Part shown: one piece after another, positions 32,543-42,589 of the stretch
Numbering within the stretch: position 1 is the stretch's first letter
Layout of the letters: every line of letters begins with the position of its first letter
DNA from: an uncultured Acetatifactor sp.
GTDB lineage: Bacteria > Bacillota > Clostridia > Lachnospirales > Lachnospiraceae
Direction: 5' to 3'
Assembly: GCA_947588705.1 (NCBI GenBank)
Contig: CANPYT010000003.1
Span: 20,023 to 84,022 of the forward strand
Length of the DNA stretch: 64,000 nucleotides
Program-made: the position numbers and the translations under genes
The notes under the pieces: generated by a model
Told to the model about the DNA's origin: nothing
The model's input: the letters and a program-made list of their open reading frames with translations, nothing else
Databases searched by the model: none

Positions 32543-33238
32543 TCATCCTCTCAGTTTTCTTACCGCTTTAGCCTGAATCAGGCATCGGCCGTGTTCCTCC
32601 AGCCGAAGCAGCAGTTTTTCCTCCGCCCCGTAAATATTTCCAAATTCCATCGCCTGGATACAGGCTCTGCTGAACCGCTCATAGGAAGCGTTTCCTTTTC
32701 CCAGGCAGAGATAATAGACATCCTCCATCTCATAAAGCGCACTGTCCACCCGAAGGTTCCCGGGCAGTACCGCCGCATAATTCATCACATCCCGGAGCCT
32801 GTCAAAAGAAAAGATCGCAAAGTCCGGCTTCTTGGCAGGGGCAGGCGCCTGAGACGCGGCTTCAGCAGGGGCGGATGCCTCGATCTGGGCAGGAACGGGC
32901 TGTTCCGAAGCCATCCCCACTTTTTCCTTCGCCTTCTGCAGCACACGCTTCATCTCTTTCAGACACTCGATCAGCGATGAAGGCTCGTTCTCCGGATCCC
33001 TCTCGGAAAAAGTCAGAATCAGCCCCTGGTCCGGAAGCATCATGATCTGCAAGTCAAAGGAATACTTGGGCGGCTTATAGCCCACCGCTTCCTCCGCCTG
33101 CACGATGATTTCCTGCACTACCTCTTTCGCCTTTTCGCTGCGCAGCACAAAGTCCTTATAATCAATGTCATATTCGTCCAGCTCTTCATTGGAGAGAAAG
33201 CATTTCACCGTCTTGTCATCTACTCGTTCTATCCGCAT
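32543..33238 (-). CDS. mecA: Adaptor protein MecA family
   Basis: MRIERVDDKTVKCFLSNEELDEYDIDYKDFVLRSEKAKEVVQEII... Confidence 0.85.
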   Translation of the reverse strand: MRIERVDDKTVKCFLSNEELDEYDIDYKDFVLRSEKAKEVVQEIIVQAEEAVGYKPPKYSFDLQIMMLPDQGLILTFSERDPENEPSSLIECLKEMKRVLQKAKEKVGMASEQPVPAQIEASAPAEAASQAPAPAKKPDFAIFSFDRLRDVMNYAAVLPGNLRVDSALYEMEDVYYLCLGKGNASYERFSRACIQAMEFGNIYGAEEKLLLRLEEHGRCLIQAKAVRKLRG

Positions 33239-33352
33239 ACTCTCATCCTCTCATAAATACACAACAACTCTGGCCATATCTCACATATATGACTATAATA
33301 ACATGATATTCCTGATTTTTCAATGAGATCTATTTTCCAATTTATTGGTGAA

Positions 33353-33514
33353 TAACAGTTCAGCCAGACGCCTGATTTGATGGAAAATCGTGCTTGCACG
33401 AATTTTCCATCATGTCTGGCGGCTGAGAGAGCGCCGTTTTATGAGCAAAGGCAGGCGCACAGCGCCGGAGAGCGCGTCAGCGCGGCTTTGCGAATGGCGT
33501 GGGCTGAACTGTTA
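33353..33514 (+). repeat. Dispersed structured repeat, copy 1
   Basis: 13-bp perfect terminal inverted repeats TAACAGTTCAGCC/GGCTGAACTGTTA; internal nested hairpins; shares core with copies at 45362 and 63415. Confidence 0.85.
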
Positions 33515-33726
33515 CATTGGAGAATCTCCCCTCAATCGCCGACCTGACCATGTCCAGCTCCTCCTCCATGATGCAGTGCGGAAAGAGGCGTATTTCCATC
33601 CTCCGTCACCTCCGGGATCTCAGCCGTCATATCATTCAGACTTAAGATCTCAAGCGAAAGCCCACTCAGCCATTCCCGGGCATCCGACAGCTTTGCCGGA
33701 TTTCCGGTCCCATACAGCAGCTTCAT
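33515..33726 (-). pseudogene. Remnant of a HAM1/RdgB-like NTP pyrophosphatase
   Basis: MKLLYGTGNPAKLSDAREWLSGLSLEILSLNDMTAEIPEVTEDGNTPL then out-of-frame sequence; adjacent frame MEEELDMVRSAIEGRFSNVTVQPTPFAKPR* runs into the repeat. Confidence 0.6.
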
Positions 33727-33936
33727 ACCTCTCTACTCCTTCCCATGAAATATCCTGTCTGCGCTTTTCATACGCATAGATCCCAATGATCCAAAACCGC
33801 GTCCTTTTCATACGCTACATGTTACACTCTCGATCCCCCACTGTCAACTCATTCCGCCCTACCCTGTTTTCCCGCTTTGTGCTATACTGAATAAAAAAAT
33901 GTCTGCACATACAAAATAACGAAAGGAAGCTTTTCC

Positions 33937-35775
33937 ATGGAAATGCGTGTAAAAGAAACAGCAGTCCAATTTTTATCCGGCGGCGGCAGGCTCCTGCCTT
34001 TTCAGCCTTTTCCCCCCGCGGCCCGGCGGGAAGCTTATGAGGCTTTGCCCCAAAAGCTGCGCCGGAAACTGATCTCTCTTGGCGAGGATGTACTGGACAC
34101 GCCTTATCCCGCCTTAACCGCCTCTGCTTTTATGGACTATGGCCGCACGGGAAACCGCGTCCGTTTTGAAACTCCGTACTTCAAAAGACGGCATATGCTC
34201 AATGCCTTTGTCACCGCGGAATGTATGGAGGGGGAGGGCAGGTTCCTGGATCGGATCGCAGACGGTATCTTTGCTCTCTGTGAGGAGAGCGCCTGGCAGC
34301 TGCCCGCTCACAATTCCTATCTGCGCGGTGCGCCCGCAGAGCTCCTGCCGGATGTTTCCCGCCCTGTGCTGGATCTTTTCGCCTGTGAGACGGGAGCTCA
34401 GCTGGCCTGCATCCTGTACCTGCTGAAACCGCAGCTGGACCAGGTCAGCCCGGCGCTCTGCCAGCGGATCCACCTGGAGCTGGAACAGCGCATTCTCCGG
34501 CCGTACCTGACAGAACATTTCTGGTGGATGGGCAGCGGTGAGGAACCCATGTGCAACTGGACGCCCTGGTGCACCCAGAATGTGCTCCTCACCGCCTTCC
34601 TCCCGGGATGCCCGGAGGATTCCGGCCGACAGATCCTCCGGAAAGCCGCCGAGAGCTGTGATTTCTTTTTAAAGGATTACGGGGAGGACGGCTGCTGCGA
34701 CGAGGGCGCTCTCTATTTCCGCCGGGCCGGCCTTTGCCTGGACATGGCATGTGACATCATGGACCAGGTGACCGGCGGAGCCTTTTCTCCGCTTTACCGC
34801 TGGGAAAAGATCCGAAACATCGCCGCTTATATCTTAAACGTCCATGTGAGCGGGAGATATTATTTCAACTTTGCGGACTGTTCCCCCTCCGCCGGCAGGG
34901 CAGGCGTAAAAGAGTACCTTTTCGGGAAACACACCGGCCAGCCTGCCCTGATGCAGTTTGCCGCCGAAGATTACCGGGAGGCGGGAGACGAGATCTACCG
35001 CGAGGAACTCTATCAGCTGAACTTATACTATCAGCTGCTGAATGCCTTCACACACCAGGAAGTCATGTCCGTCAATACGGCGGGCCGCCCTGCCCCTCAG
35101 GACATTTTTTATCCCAGCGTGGGCCTTTTTATCGCCCGCAGCGGTCACTTCGCCCTGGCGGTAAAGGCCGGGGGCAACAATGACAGCCACAACCACAATG
35201 ACACCGGAAGCATCACCCTGTACCAGGACGGCCAGCCTTTGCTTGTAGACATCGGCGTGGAGAGCTACACGAAGAAAACGTTCTCACCCCAGCGCTATGA
35301 GATCTGGACCATGCAGTCCTGCTACCATAACCTGCCTACTATTGACGGACTGGACCAGCACGACGGGCCCGAGTACCGCGCCGCGGAAGTACGCTCCTCC
35401 CTTACGAAGGAGCGGGCAGAAATATCCATGGAGCTGGCGGGGGCTTATCCTTTTTCGGAACCGGGCCGCTCCTACCGGCGCCGCGTCACTTTGGACAAGA
35501 TCCAGGACTGTGTGCTCCTCACAGATATCACAGACTGCCGGGATGTGGTCTTACACTTTATCACCGATGAAAGACCTCTGTCCGTCGAAGAAAACCGCCT
35601 GCGGGTAAAAGGAGCGGATATTTCCTTCCGGGGCGCTTCCCTTTTGGAGACAGAGATCCTGCCCATCACGGACGAACGGCTCCGAACCGCCTGGGACCAT
35701 CCCCTGTACCGCGTCAACCTCAAAATGACAGAAAGGGAATTTACGATGCGGATCCGATCCAATATCGCCGGATAA
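33937..35775 (+). CDS. Heparinase II/III-family protein
   Basis: C-terminal GGNNDSHNHNDTGSITLYQDGQPLLVDIGVESYT; N-terminal alpha-toroid-like region. Confidence 0.88.
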   Translation: MEMRVKETAVQFLSGGGRLLPFQPFPPAARREAYEALPQKLRRKLISLGEDVLDTPYPALTASAFMDYGRTGNRVRFETPYFKRRHMLNAFVTAECMEGEGRFLDRIADGIFALCEESAWQLPAHNSYLRGAPAELLPDVSRPVLDLFACETGAQLACILYLLKPQLDQVSPALCQRIHLELEQRILRPYLTEHFWWMGSGEEPMCNWTPWCTQNVLLTAFLPGCPEDSGRQILRKAAESCDFFLKDYGEDGCCDEGALYFRRAGLCLDMACDIMDQVTGGAFSPLYRWEKIRNIAAYILNVHVSGRYYFNFADCSPSAGRAGVKEYLFGKHTGQPALMQFAAEDYREAGDEIYREELYQLNLYYQLLNAFTHQEVMSVNTAGRPAPQDIFYPSVGLFIARSGHFALAVKAGGNNDSHNHNDTGSITLYQDGQPLLVDIGVESYTKKTFSPQRYEIWTMQSCYHNLPTIDGLDQHDGPEYRAAEVRSSLTKERAEISMELAGAYPFSEPGRSYRRRVTLDKIQDCVLLTDITDCRDVVLHFITDERPLSVEENRLRVKGADISFRGASLLETEILPITDERLRTAWDHPLYRVNLKMTEREFTMRIRSNIAG

Positions 35776-35855
35776 TTTTACCGTGAATGAAAATGCGGGA
35801 GTATGGGAAGTATATGCTTTGAACGCTGTACGGATAACAGCAGAAAAGAGGCTAT

Positions 35856-36383
35856 ATGACATTAGATGGAAATGCCCGCAGAACGGCAATTTTAGTATTT
35901 CTTGAGAGACAGACCGGCCCCGTCAGCGGCTCGGAGCTGTCGCGGCAGTTTGGTGTCAGCCGCCAGGTCATCGTCCAGGACATCGCTCTCCTTCGGGCGG
36001 AGAACAGGAATATTCTTTCCACCAACAAGGGATATGTCCTCTTCCATCCCCAGGAAAAGCACGCCGGCTATACCACGGTCATCTCCGTAAAACACACCGC
36101 GGAGCAGGTGCTGGACGAGATGCTTTCCATTGTTGAATACGGCGGTTCCATGCTGGATGTGTTTATCGACCACGATCTCTATGGGCAGATCCGGGCCAAC
36201 CTGGTCATCAACGATGTGGACGATGCGGCGGAATTTTGCCATAAGCTGGCCCGAAACGGGTCCCCGACCTTAAAGGAACTGACAGAGGGCTGCCATTACC
36301 ACACTATCTCCGCGCCATCCGAAAAAGTCCTGAACCTGATCCGCAGGGAACTGCAGGAAAAGGGGATCCTGGGAGAGGAGTGA
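35856..36383 (+). CDS. NiaR/NadR-type transcription repressor (HTH + 3H domain)
   Basis: ILVFLERQTGPVSGSELSRQFGVSRQVIVQDIALLRAE...; 3H-domain histidines HTAEQV, DHDLYG, HYHTI. Confidence 0.9.
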   Translation: MTLDGNARRTAILVFLERQTGPVSGSELSRQFGVSRQVIVQDIALLRAENRNILSTNKGYVLFHPQEKHAGYTTVISVKHTAEQVLDEMLSIVEYGGSMLDVFIDHDLYGQIRANLVINDVDDAAEFCHKLARNGSPTLKELTEGCHYHTISAPSEKVLNLIRRELQEKGILGEE

Positions 36384-36389
36384 TCCTGC

Positions 36390-37265
36390 TCATCTCCCGA
36401 TTTCCCCATACATTTCCGGCCTCCTGTCCCGAAACAGGCCCCAGCTGAAACGCAGCTCTTCCGCCGCTTCCAAATCAAAAGTATGCAGGATCGCTTTCTC
36501 TTCCGTCCGCCCGGCCTCCTCCACCACTTCCCCCGTCTCGTCCGTGATAAAGGAAGAACCGTAAAATGTCAGGGAAGAGTTTTGCCAATTATTTTCCGCG
36601 GCAGGCTGCACCCGCTCTTCCCCGACGCGGTTTGCCGCGATCACCGGCATCACGTTGGCGGCGGCGTGTCCCTGCATACACCGTCTCCAGTGAGACATGC
36701 TGTCGCACCCTATAATAGGTTCCGAGCCGATCGCCGTAGGATACAGCAGAAGCTGCGCCCCCATCAGCGCCATGCACCTCGCTGCCTCCGGAAACCACTG
36801 ATCCCAGCAGATCCCCACGCCGATCCTGCCGTATGCGGTATCCCACACGCGAAACCCGGTGTTTCCCGGCGTAAAATAAAATTTTTCCTGATAGAAATGA
36901 TCATCCGGGATATGCGTTTTTCGGTACACGCCAAGGATTTTCCCGTCCGCGTCTATCATGGCGGCGGAATTGTACGTCACATTTCCCGCCCTTTCAAAAA
37001 AGCTGACAGGCATCACCACTTTCAGCTCCGCCGCCAGCCCCTGAAAGTGTCTCACCGCAGGGTTTTCCTCCAGGACTGTCGCCAGCTTATAGGAATCATA
37101 ATTTCTCTCCTGGCAGAAATACCGGGTCTCAAACAGCTCCGGCAGAAGCGCCACCTGCGCTCCCCTTCCGGCCGCCTCCCGCACCAGCTTTTCCGCCGCC
37201 GCAATATTCTCGTCCCTAACGCGATCGCAGTACATCTGTACCGCCGCCACTGTCACGTTTTTCAC
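36390..37265 (-). CDS. aguB: N-carbamoylputrescine amidase
   Basis: Nitrilase fold: VTVAAVQMYCDRVRDENIAAAEKLVREAA...LLPELFETRYFCQ...GVGICWDQWFPEAARCMALMGA. Confidence 0.93.
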   Translation of the reverse strand: MKNVTVAAVQMYCDRVRDENIAAAEKLVREAAGRGAQVALLPELFETRYFCQERNYDSYKLATVLEENPAVRHFQGLAAELKVVMPVSFFERAGNVTYNSAAMIDADGKILGVYRKTHIPDDHFYQEKFYFTPGNTGFRVWDTAYGRIGVGICWDQWFPEAARCMALMGAQLLLYPTAIGSEPIIGCDSMSHWRRCMQGHAAANVMPVIAANRVGEERVQPAAENNWQNSSLTFYGSSFITDETGEVVEEAGRTEEKAILHTFDLEAAEELRFSWGLFRDRRPEMYGEIGR

Positions 37266-37355
37266 ACTATCCTCCCATCCGTCTCCGCCGACACACGGAT
37301 CCTATGGCCCCGCTCCGCAAAATTCCGGGCCAGATCAGAAACATCCCTTTTCACG

Positions 37356-38450
37356 CTAGCCCGGAATCTGCTGCGTGATACAGTGAATGTTTCCTCCGCC
37401 GATGAGGATATCCCTGGCATAGATCTGGATCACCTCCCGCCCCGGAAAGAGCCCCTGCAGGATCTCCTTTGCCCGTGCGTCCGCAGGATCCCCAAACCCC
37501 GGCATCACGATTGCCTTATTGGCAATATAAAAATTCACATAGGAAGCCGCCAGCCTCTCTCCCGGCGTCCGGGTAGGTTCATCCCAGCAGTTGTCCAGCC
37601 CGGCGCACTCTTCCCCGGTAATGACCACCGGTTTCGGCAGAGGCAGCTTATGCACCTTAAGGCGCCTGCCTTTTGCGTCCGTGACCCGCTCCAGATATTC
37701 CAGACATGCCCTGGACATGCCGTACTGCACATCGTCCTGATCCTCTGTCCAGGCCAGAACCACTTCCCCCGGCTTCACAAATGCGCAGATGTTATCCACA
37801 TGTTCATTGGTCTCGTCCTTATAGATTCCACATGGCAGCCAGAGCACTGTGGACACGTTCAGGTATTTCCGCAGGATCTCTTCTATGTCCTCCCGGCTGA
37901 GCCCGGGATTCCGCCCCGGGCTCAAAAGACAGGTCTCCGTCACCAGGCAAGTGCCCTCCCCGTCCACATGGATGGATCCGCCCTCCAGGATAAATTCCCG
38001 CTTGTCGTAAACATCTGTCTCCAGCAGGTCACAAAGCTTCCGGGCCATCCGATTATCCTGATCCCACGGGAAATACAGTCCGTCATATAAACCGCCCCAG
38101 GCGTTAAATCCCCAGTCGATACCCCGGATCTCCCCCTTTTCATTTATGACAAACGTGGGGGCATAATCCCTGGCCCAGGCGTCATTACTGGACATCTCCA
38201 CCACCCGTATCTGTTCCGGCAGCATGGCTCTGGCATTATCATACTGGGCTCCGCTGGCGCATACCGTCACCTTCTCCGATCGGGAGATGGCTTCCGCCAC
38301 CTGCGCAAAAGCTTTCCTGGCCGCGTATCCCCCATACTGCCAGGAATCCGGCCTTTCCGGGAAAATCATAATGCAGCCCCGGTGATGTTCAAATTCCCCG
38401 GGCATACGAAACCCGTCTCCGGCGGGAGTCCCGTTTTTGATCTGTCTCAT
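37356..38450 (-). CDS. aguA: Agmatine deiminase
   Basis: FRMPGEFEHHRGCIMIFPERPDSWQYGG...WARDYAPTFVINEKGE...GGGNIHCITQQ. Confidence 0.95.
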   Translation of the reverse strand: MRQIKNGTPAGDGFRMPGEFEHHRGCIMIFPERPDSWQYGGYAARKAFAQVAEAISRSEKVTVCASGAQYDNARAMLPEQIRVVEMSSNDAWARDYAPTFVINEKGEIRGIDWGFNAWGGLYDGLYFPWDQDNRMARKLCDLLETDVYDKREFILEGGSIHVDGEGTCLVTETCLLSPGRNPGLSREDIEEILRKYLNVSTVLWLPCGIYKDETNEHVDNICAFVKPGEVVLAWTEDQDDVQYGMSRACLEYLERVTDAKGRRLKVHKLPLPKPVVITGEECAGLDNCWDEPTRTPGERLAASYVNFYIANKAIVMPGFGDPADARAKEILQGLFPGREVIQIYARDILIGGGNIHCITQQIPG

Positions 38451-38527
38451 GGTTCCTCACATTCTGCCGTAGGAAACGGCATATTTTCTATTTATCGGGA
38501 TTTCCTTACCCGGCCTTTCCTGTTCCG

Positions 38528-39691
38528 TCAGGAAAGCCGATCCCGGAAATCCCTATAGCCAAACTGCTTTATGAGCCTGCATCCGCCGTCTTTTTCCCGC
38601 AGGGCGATAGCGGGCAGGCACATTCCGTTAAATGTATTGTTTTTCACCATAGAGTAGATCGCCATGTCTTCAAACACCAGCCTGTCGCCTTCCTTCAGCG
38701 GCCGTTCAAAAGAATATTCCCCTATCACATCCCCCGCCAGGCATGTGGGGCCTCCCAAAAGAAACGTATATGCTTTCTCCCCCGGCTGGCCGCTTCCCTT
38801 AAGCGGCGGCCGGTAAGGCATCTCCAGCACATCCGGCATATGGCAGGCGGCGGAGGTGTCCAGAATAGCTATGTCCTTTCCATTGTGCAGAGTCTCCAGC
38901 ACCGTAGTTACAAGGAATCCAGCGTTCAGCGCAACCGCCTCTCCGGGCTCCAGGTATACCGTCAGGCCATATTTTTCCTGCATCCGGCGAATGCACCGTT
39001 CCAGCCGGGGGATGTCATAGCCGTCCCGGGTAATATGGTGGCCCCCGCCAAAATTGATCCATTTCATTTCCGGAAGATATTTTCCGAACCTTTCTTCCAC
39101 GGCGTCCAGGGTTTTTTCCAAGTCGTCGGAATTTTGTTCACAGAGCGTATGAAAGTGCAGGCCGTCTAAAAGCTCCTTCTTCCCGCCATTCTCGAAATTC
39201 TCAAGCGTCATCCCAAGCCTGGACCCCGGTGCGCAGGGGTCGTAAATGGCATGTTCCGCCTGGGTGGAGCATTCCGGATTGATGCGAAGCCCTATGCTTT
39301 TCCCAGCGGCCTTTGCCCTTTCCCCAAATTTCTCCACCTGCCGCCAGGAGTTGAACACCATATGGTCGCAGTACCTCAGCAGCTCCTCAAACTCCTGTTC
39401 TTTAAAGGCCGGGGCATACACATGATTCTCACATGCTTTTCCCTGTCTCCTCAGGGGAACCGCCATCTCCTCATATCCAAGCCTGGCCTCATACAGGCCG
39501 CTGGCTGTGGCTCCGGCAAGGGAACCGCCCAGGAGAGGATACATTACATACATGGAAAATGCCTTTTGCGCCAGCAGGATCTTTGCCCCCGTCCTGTCCA
39601 TGACGCCTTTCAGGATTTCCAGATTCCGTTCTATCAGCGCCTGATCCACCACATAACAGGGTGTTGGCAGCTGCGAAAGATCCATCTTCAT
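38528..39691 (-). CDS. nspC: Carboxynorspermidine decarboxylase
   Basis: MKMDLSQLPTPCYVVDQALIERNLEIL...LLAQKAFS...GLRINPECSTQ...GGGHHITRDGYD. Confidence 0.92.
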   Translation of the reverse strand: MKMDLSQLPTPCYVVDQALIERNLEILKGVMDRTGAKILLAQKAFSMYVMYPLLGGSLAGATASGLYEARLGYEEMAVPLRRQGKACENHVYAPAFKEQEFEELLRYCDHMVFNSWRQVEKFGERAKAAGKSIGLRINPECSTQAEHAIYDPCAPGSRLGMTLENFENGGKKELLDGLHFHTLCEQNSDDLEKTLDAVEERFGKYLPEMKWINFGGGHHITRDGYDIPRLERCIRRMQEKYGLTVYLEPGEAVALNAGFLVTTVLETLHNGKDIAILDTSAACHMPDVLEMPYRPPLKGSGQPGEKAYTFLLGGPTCLAGDVIGEYSFERPLKEGDRLVFEDMAIYSMVKNNTFNGMCLPAIALREKDGGCRLIKQFGYRDFRDRLS

Positions 39692-39748
39692 ACTTCCCCT
39701 CATTCCGCCGTGCTCCGCGGTCTTTCCCGGAAAACCGCACACACCTGC

Positions 39749-40282
39749 CTACCGTATCTCCGCCATGAGCATATCCGAACAAGCCTTTTCCACCTTCCAA
39801 ACCGCATCCGCGTACCTATGGCTGGCAGGCAGGAACAGATAAACCGCCGCCACAGCCAGCACTCCAAAAAACAGGAGCTGGATGAAATACAGAAATACCG
39901 CCAAAGGGGATGCCGCCCGAAACGCCGGATCCAGTATCAGGTAAACCATGCCGATGTACTGGCCGATCAGCGCCACATTCCCCAATACCAGCAGCCACAG
40001 GCACAGAGCCCCCTGGTAAGTGCGGCTGGCGCACCACAGGAAAAACATCCCGATCAGAAGCCGCAGGATCTCCCTGCCCGTCTGGGAGAAATCTCCAATG
40101 GTTCCCATGACCGCCAGGCCGCACAGAAAGTTTAACAGATATATGCAGCGAAGCGTCCACAACATCACTCTCCGAACCTTCACAAAATTTTTTGTTCCGG
40201 GCTGCTCTTCATAAAGCTCCTGCAGCTGTTTCGCCCTGTATGCCTTTACCCTTTCCTGCAGCTCTCTACTGATTCTTTTCAT
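39749..40282 (-). CDS. Small integral membrane protein of unknown function within the polyamine cluster
   Basis: 177 aa with several hydrophobic segments (CIYLLNFLCGLAVMGTI, LRLLIGMFFLWCAS, LLVLGNVALIGQYIGMVYLIL, IQLLFFGVLAVAAVYLFL). Confidence 0.65.
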   Translation of the reverse strand: MKRISRELQERVKAYRAKQLQELYEEQPGTKNFVKVRRVMLWTLRCIYLLNFLCGLAVMGTIGDFSQTGREILRLLIGMFFLWCASRTYQGALCLWLLVLGNVALIGQYIGMVYLILDPAFRAASPLAVFLYFIQLLFFGVLAVAAVYLFLPASHRYADAVWKVEKACSDMLMAEIR

Positions 40283-40329
40283 TTTTCCTCTTATTCCGCC
40301 GCGTCAGCGGCCATTTCAAAAACAGGGAT

Positions 40330-41589
40330 TCAATCCACCAAAACAGGGTCTTCTTCCACCGTCCAGGGGAGGCCGTACTGATTCAGCGCCTCCATAAAGG
40401 GATCGGGGTCAAATTCCTCCACATTGAACACACCCGGTTTCTTCCAGACTCCCGACATCACCAGCATGGCCCCGATCATAGCCGGTACGCCCGTAGTATA
40501 GGAAATGGCCTGGGAGCCAAGTTCTTTATAGCATTCCTGATGGTCACAGACGTTGTAGATGTAAACGGACTTTTCTTTTCCATCCTTTAGGCCGGTAAAG
40601 ATACAGCCGATGTTGGTCTTTCCCACCGTGCGCGGGCCCAAAGAGGCCGGATCCGGCAGCAGCGCCTTCAAAAACTGGATGGGAACGATCTCCTTTCCCT
40701 CAAAAAGCACAGAGTCGGTGCGCAGCATTCCTACGTTTTCCAGGCATTTCATATGCGTCAGGTAACTCTGGCCGAAGGTCATAAAGAACCGGATCCGCTT
40801 CACGCCGGGAATGTTCTGAGCCAGGGACTCAATCTCCTCGTGGTGCAGCAGATACATATCTTTCTTTCCCACCTGGGCAAAGTCGTATTCCCGCTTTATT
40901 TCCATGGGCCTGGTCTCCACCCAATGCCCGTCCTCCCAATAGGAACCGTTGGCGGACACCTCCCGGAGATTGATCTCCGGATTAAAGTTGGTGGCAAAGG
41001 GGTAGCCATGGTCTCCGCCGTTGCAGTCCATAATGTCGATATAGTGGATCTCGTCGAAGTAATGCTTCAACGCATATGCGGAAAACACGCTGGTGACCCC
41101 GGGGTCGAAGCCGCTGCCCAGCAGACCGGTAATGCCTGCCTTCTCAAAGCGCTCCCTGTAGGCCCACTGCCAGGAATAATCAAAATACGCGGTAAAGCCC
41201 TTCTCCCTGCAGCGCTTCTCGTAAACAGCCCGCCACTTTGGATCTTCCGTATCCTCCGCCTCATAGTTTGCGGTGTCAATATAATCCACACCGCAGGCCA
41301 GGCAAGCGTCCATTATCGTCAGGTCCTGGTAAGGCAGGGCGAGGTTCAGGACCGCCTTTGGCCGCTCCTTCCGGATCAGCTCCGTCAATTCCTCCACACT
41401 GTCCGCATCCACCTGAGCGGTGGTGATCACAGCTTCCGTCTTTCCCTGAAGTTTCTCCTTCAGCGCATCGCACTTTGACACAGTGCGGCTGGCAATACAG
41501 ATCTCCGAAAATACATCCGCCTTCCCCGCACATTTCTGAATTGCCACAGAAGCCACGCCCCCGCAGCCGATGATCAATATTTTTGCCAT
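40330..41589 (-). CDS. Saccharopine dehydrogenase-family carboxynorspermidine dehydrogenase
   Basis: MAKILIIGCGGVASVAIQKCAG...; adjacent to nspC. Confidence 0.92.
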   Translation of the reverse strand: MAKILIIGCGGVASVAIQKCAGKADVFSEICIASRTVSKCDALKEKLQGKTEAVITTAQVDADSVEELTELIRKERPKAVLNLALPYQDLTIMDACLACGVDYIDTANYEAEDTEDPKWRAVYEKRCREKGFTAYFDYSWQWAYRERFEKAGITGLLGSGFDPGVTSVFSAYALKHYFDEIHYIDIMDCNGGDHGYPFATNFNPEINLREVSANGSYWEDGHWVETRPMEIKREYDFAQVGKKDMYLLHHEEIESLAQNIPGVKRIRFFMTFGQSYLTHMKCLENVGMLRTDSVLFEGKEIVPIQFLKALLPDPASLGPRTVGKTNIGCIFTGLKDGKEKSVYIYNVCDHQECYKELGSQAISYTTGVPAMIGAMLVMSGVWKKPGVFNVEEFDPDPFMEALNQYGLPWTVEEDPVLVD

Positions 41590-41671
41590 TTTTCCTCACA
41601 TTCTGCCGCCGTCCGCAGCGAAACCACGAAATTTCCTCTTGTCCTTCCCGCCAGATCCGACCTGCATCCCG

Positions 41672-42532
41672 TCACTCGTGCACTTCCACGTTCCGCAGCA
41701 GCTTCTCCACATATGCCGGCAGGCAGAATGCCCCCTCATGCAGCTTCGGCGTGTAATATTTTGTCTCAATGCCCCGACCCAGCCACCGCTCCGCGTTCAG
41801 GTCGCGGACAGGATGATATTTTTTGGAGGCAAAGCCAAACAGCCAGTGGCCGGAAGGGTAAGTCGGAATATGGGCCTGGTAGACGCGGCTTATGGGAAAG
41901 CTCTCCACGATCCGCTTATGAGCCCTCATACATGCCGTTGCATCCGCCTCGTAAAAAGGGCTCTCATGTTGATTTACCATGATCCCGTCCTCCTTCAGGG
42001 CCTTATAGCAGTTGCCGTAAAACTCCTTGGTAAACAGCCCTTCCCCCGGTCCGAAGGGGTCGGTGGAATCCACGATGATCAAATCGTACTCGTCCTCCCT
42101 GGAACGGACAAACCGCAGGCCATCCTCATAATAAATGGAGACACGCGGGTCATCAAGCTTGCAGGCCGTTCTGGGAAGAAAATCCTTACAGACCAGGATC
42201 ACCTGCTCGTCGATCTCCACCAGGTCAATGTGCTCGATCTCCGGATACCGGGCGAGCTCCCGGATCACGCCGCCGTCCCCCGCTCCGATGACCAGCACCT
42301 TTTTCACGTCCGGGTGCACCGCCATAGGCACATGGACTATCATCTCGTGGTAAATAAACTCATCCTTCTCTGTCAGCATCACATAGCCGTCCAGCACCAG
42401 AAAACGGCCAAACTCCGGCGAGTCAAACACATCGATCCTCTGAAAGTCACTTTCCCCGCCGTACAGCTGCCTGTCCACCCGGATGGACAGCTTCACATCA
42501 GGGGTGTGCTGCTCCGAAAACCATAGTTCCAT
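41672..42532 (-). CDS. speE: Spermidine synthase
   Basis: LVLDGYVMLTEKDEFIYHEMIVHVPMAVHPDVKKVLVIGAGDGGVIREL...VDSTDPFGPGEGLFTKEFY. Confidence 0.95.
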   Translation of the reverse strand: MELWFSEQHTPDVKLSIRVDRQLYGGESDFQRIDVFDSPEFGRFLVLDGYVMLTEKDEFIYHEMIVHVPMAVHPDVKKVLVIGAGDGGVIRELARYPEIEHIDLVEIDEQVILVCKDFLPRTACKLDDPRVSIYYEDGLRFVRSREDEYDLIIVDSTDPFGPGEGLFTKEFYGNCYKALKEDGIMVNQHESPFYEADATACMRAHKRIVESFPISRVYQAHIPTYPSGHWLFGFASKKYHPVRDLNAERWLGRGIETKYYTPKLHEGAFCLPAYVEKLLRNVEVHE

Positions 42533-42589
42533 ATTATCCTTCCTTTCTGTTGACGATTCTTTTATAACAGGGATCTTCCCCGTTCCCGG

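Noticed and set aside
36483-38090. 535-aa plus-strand ORF
   Set aside because: Antisense of aguB and aguA, both unambiguous.
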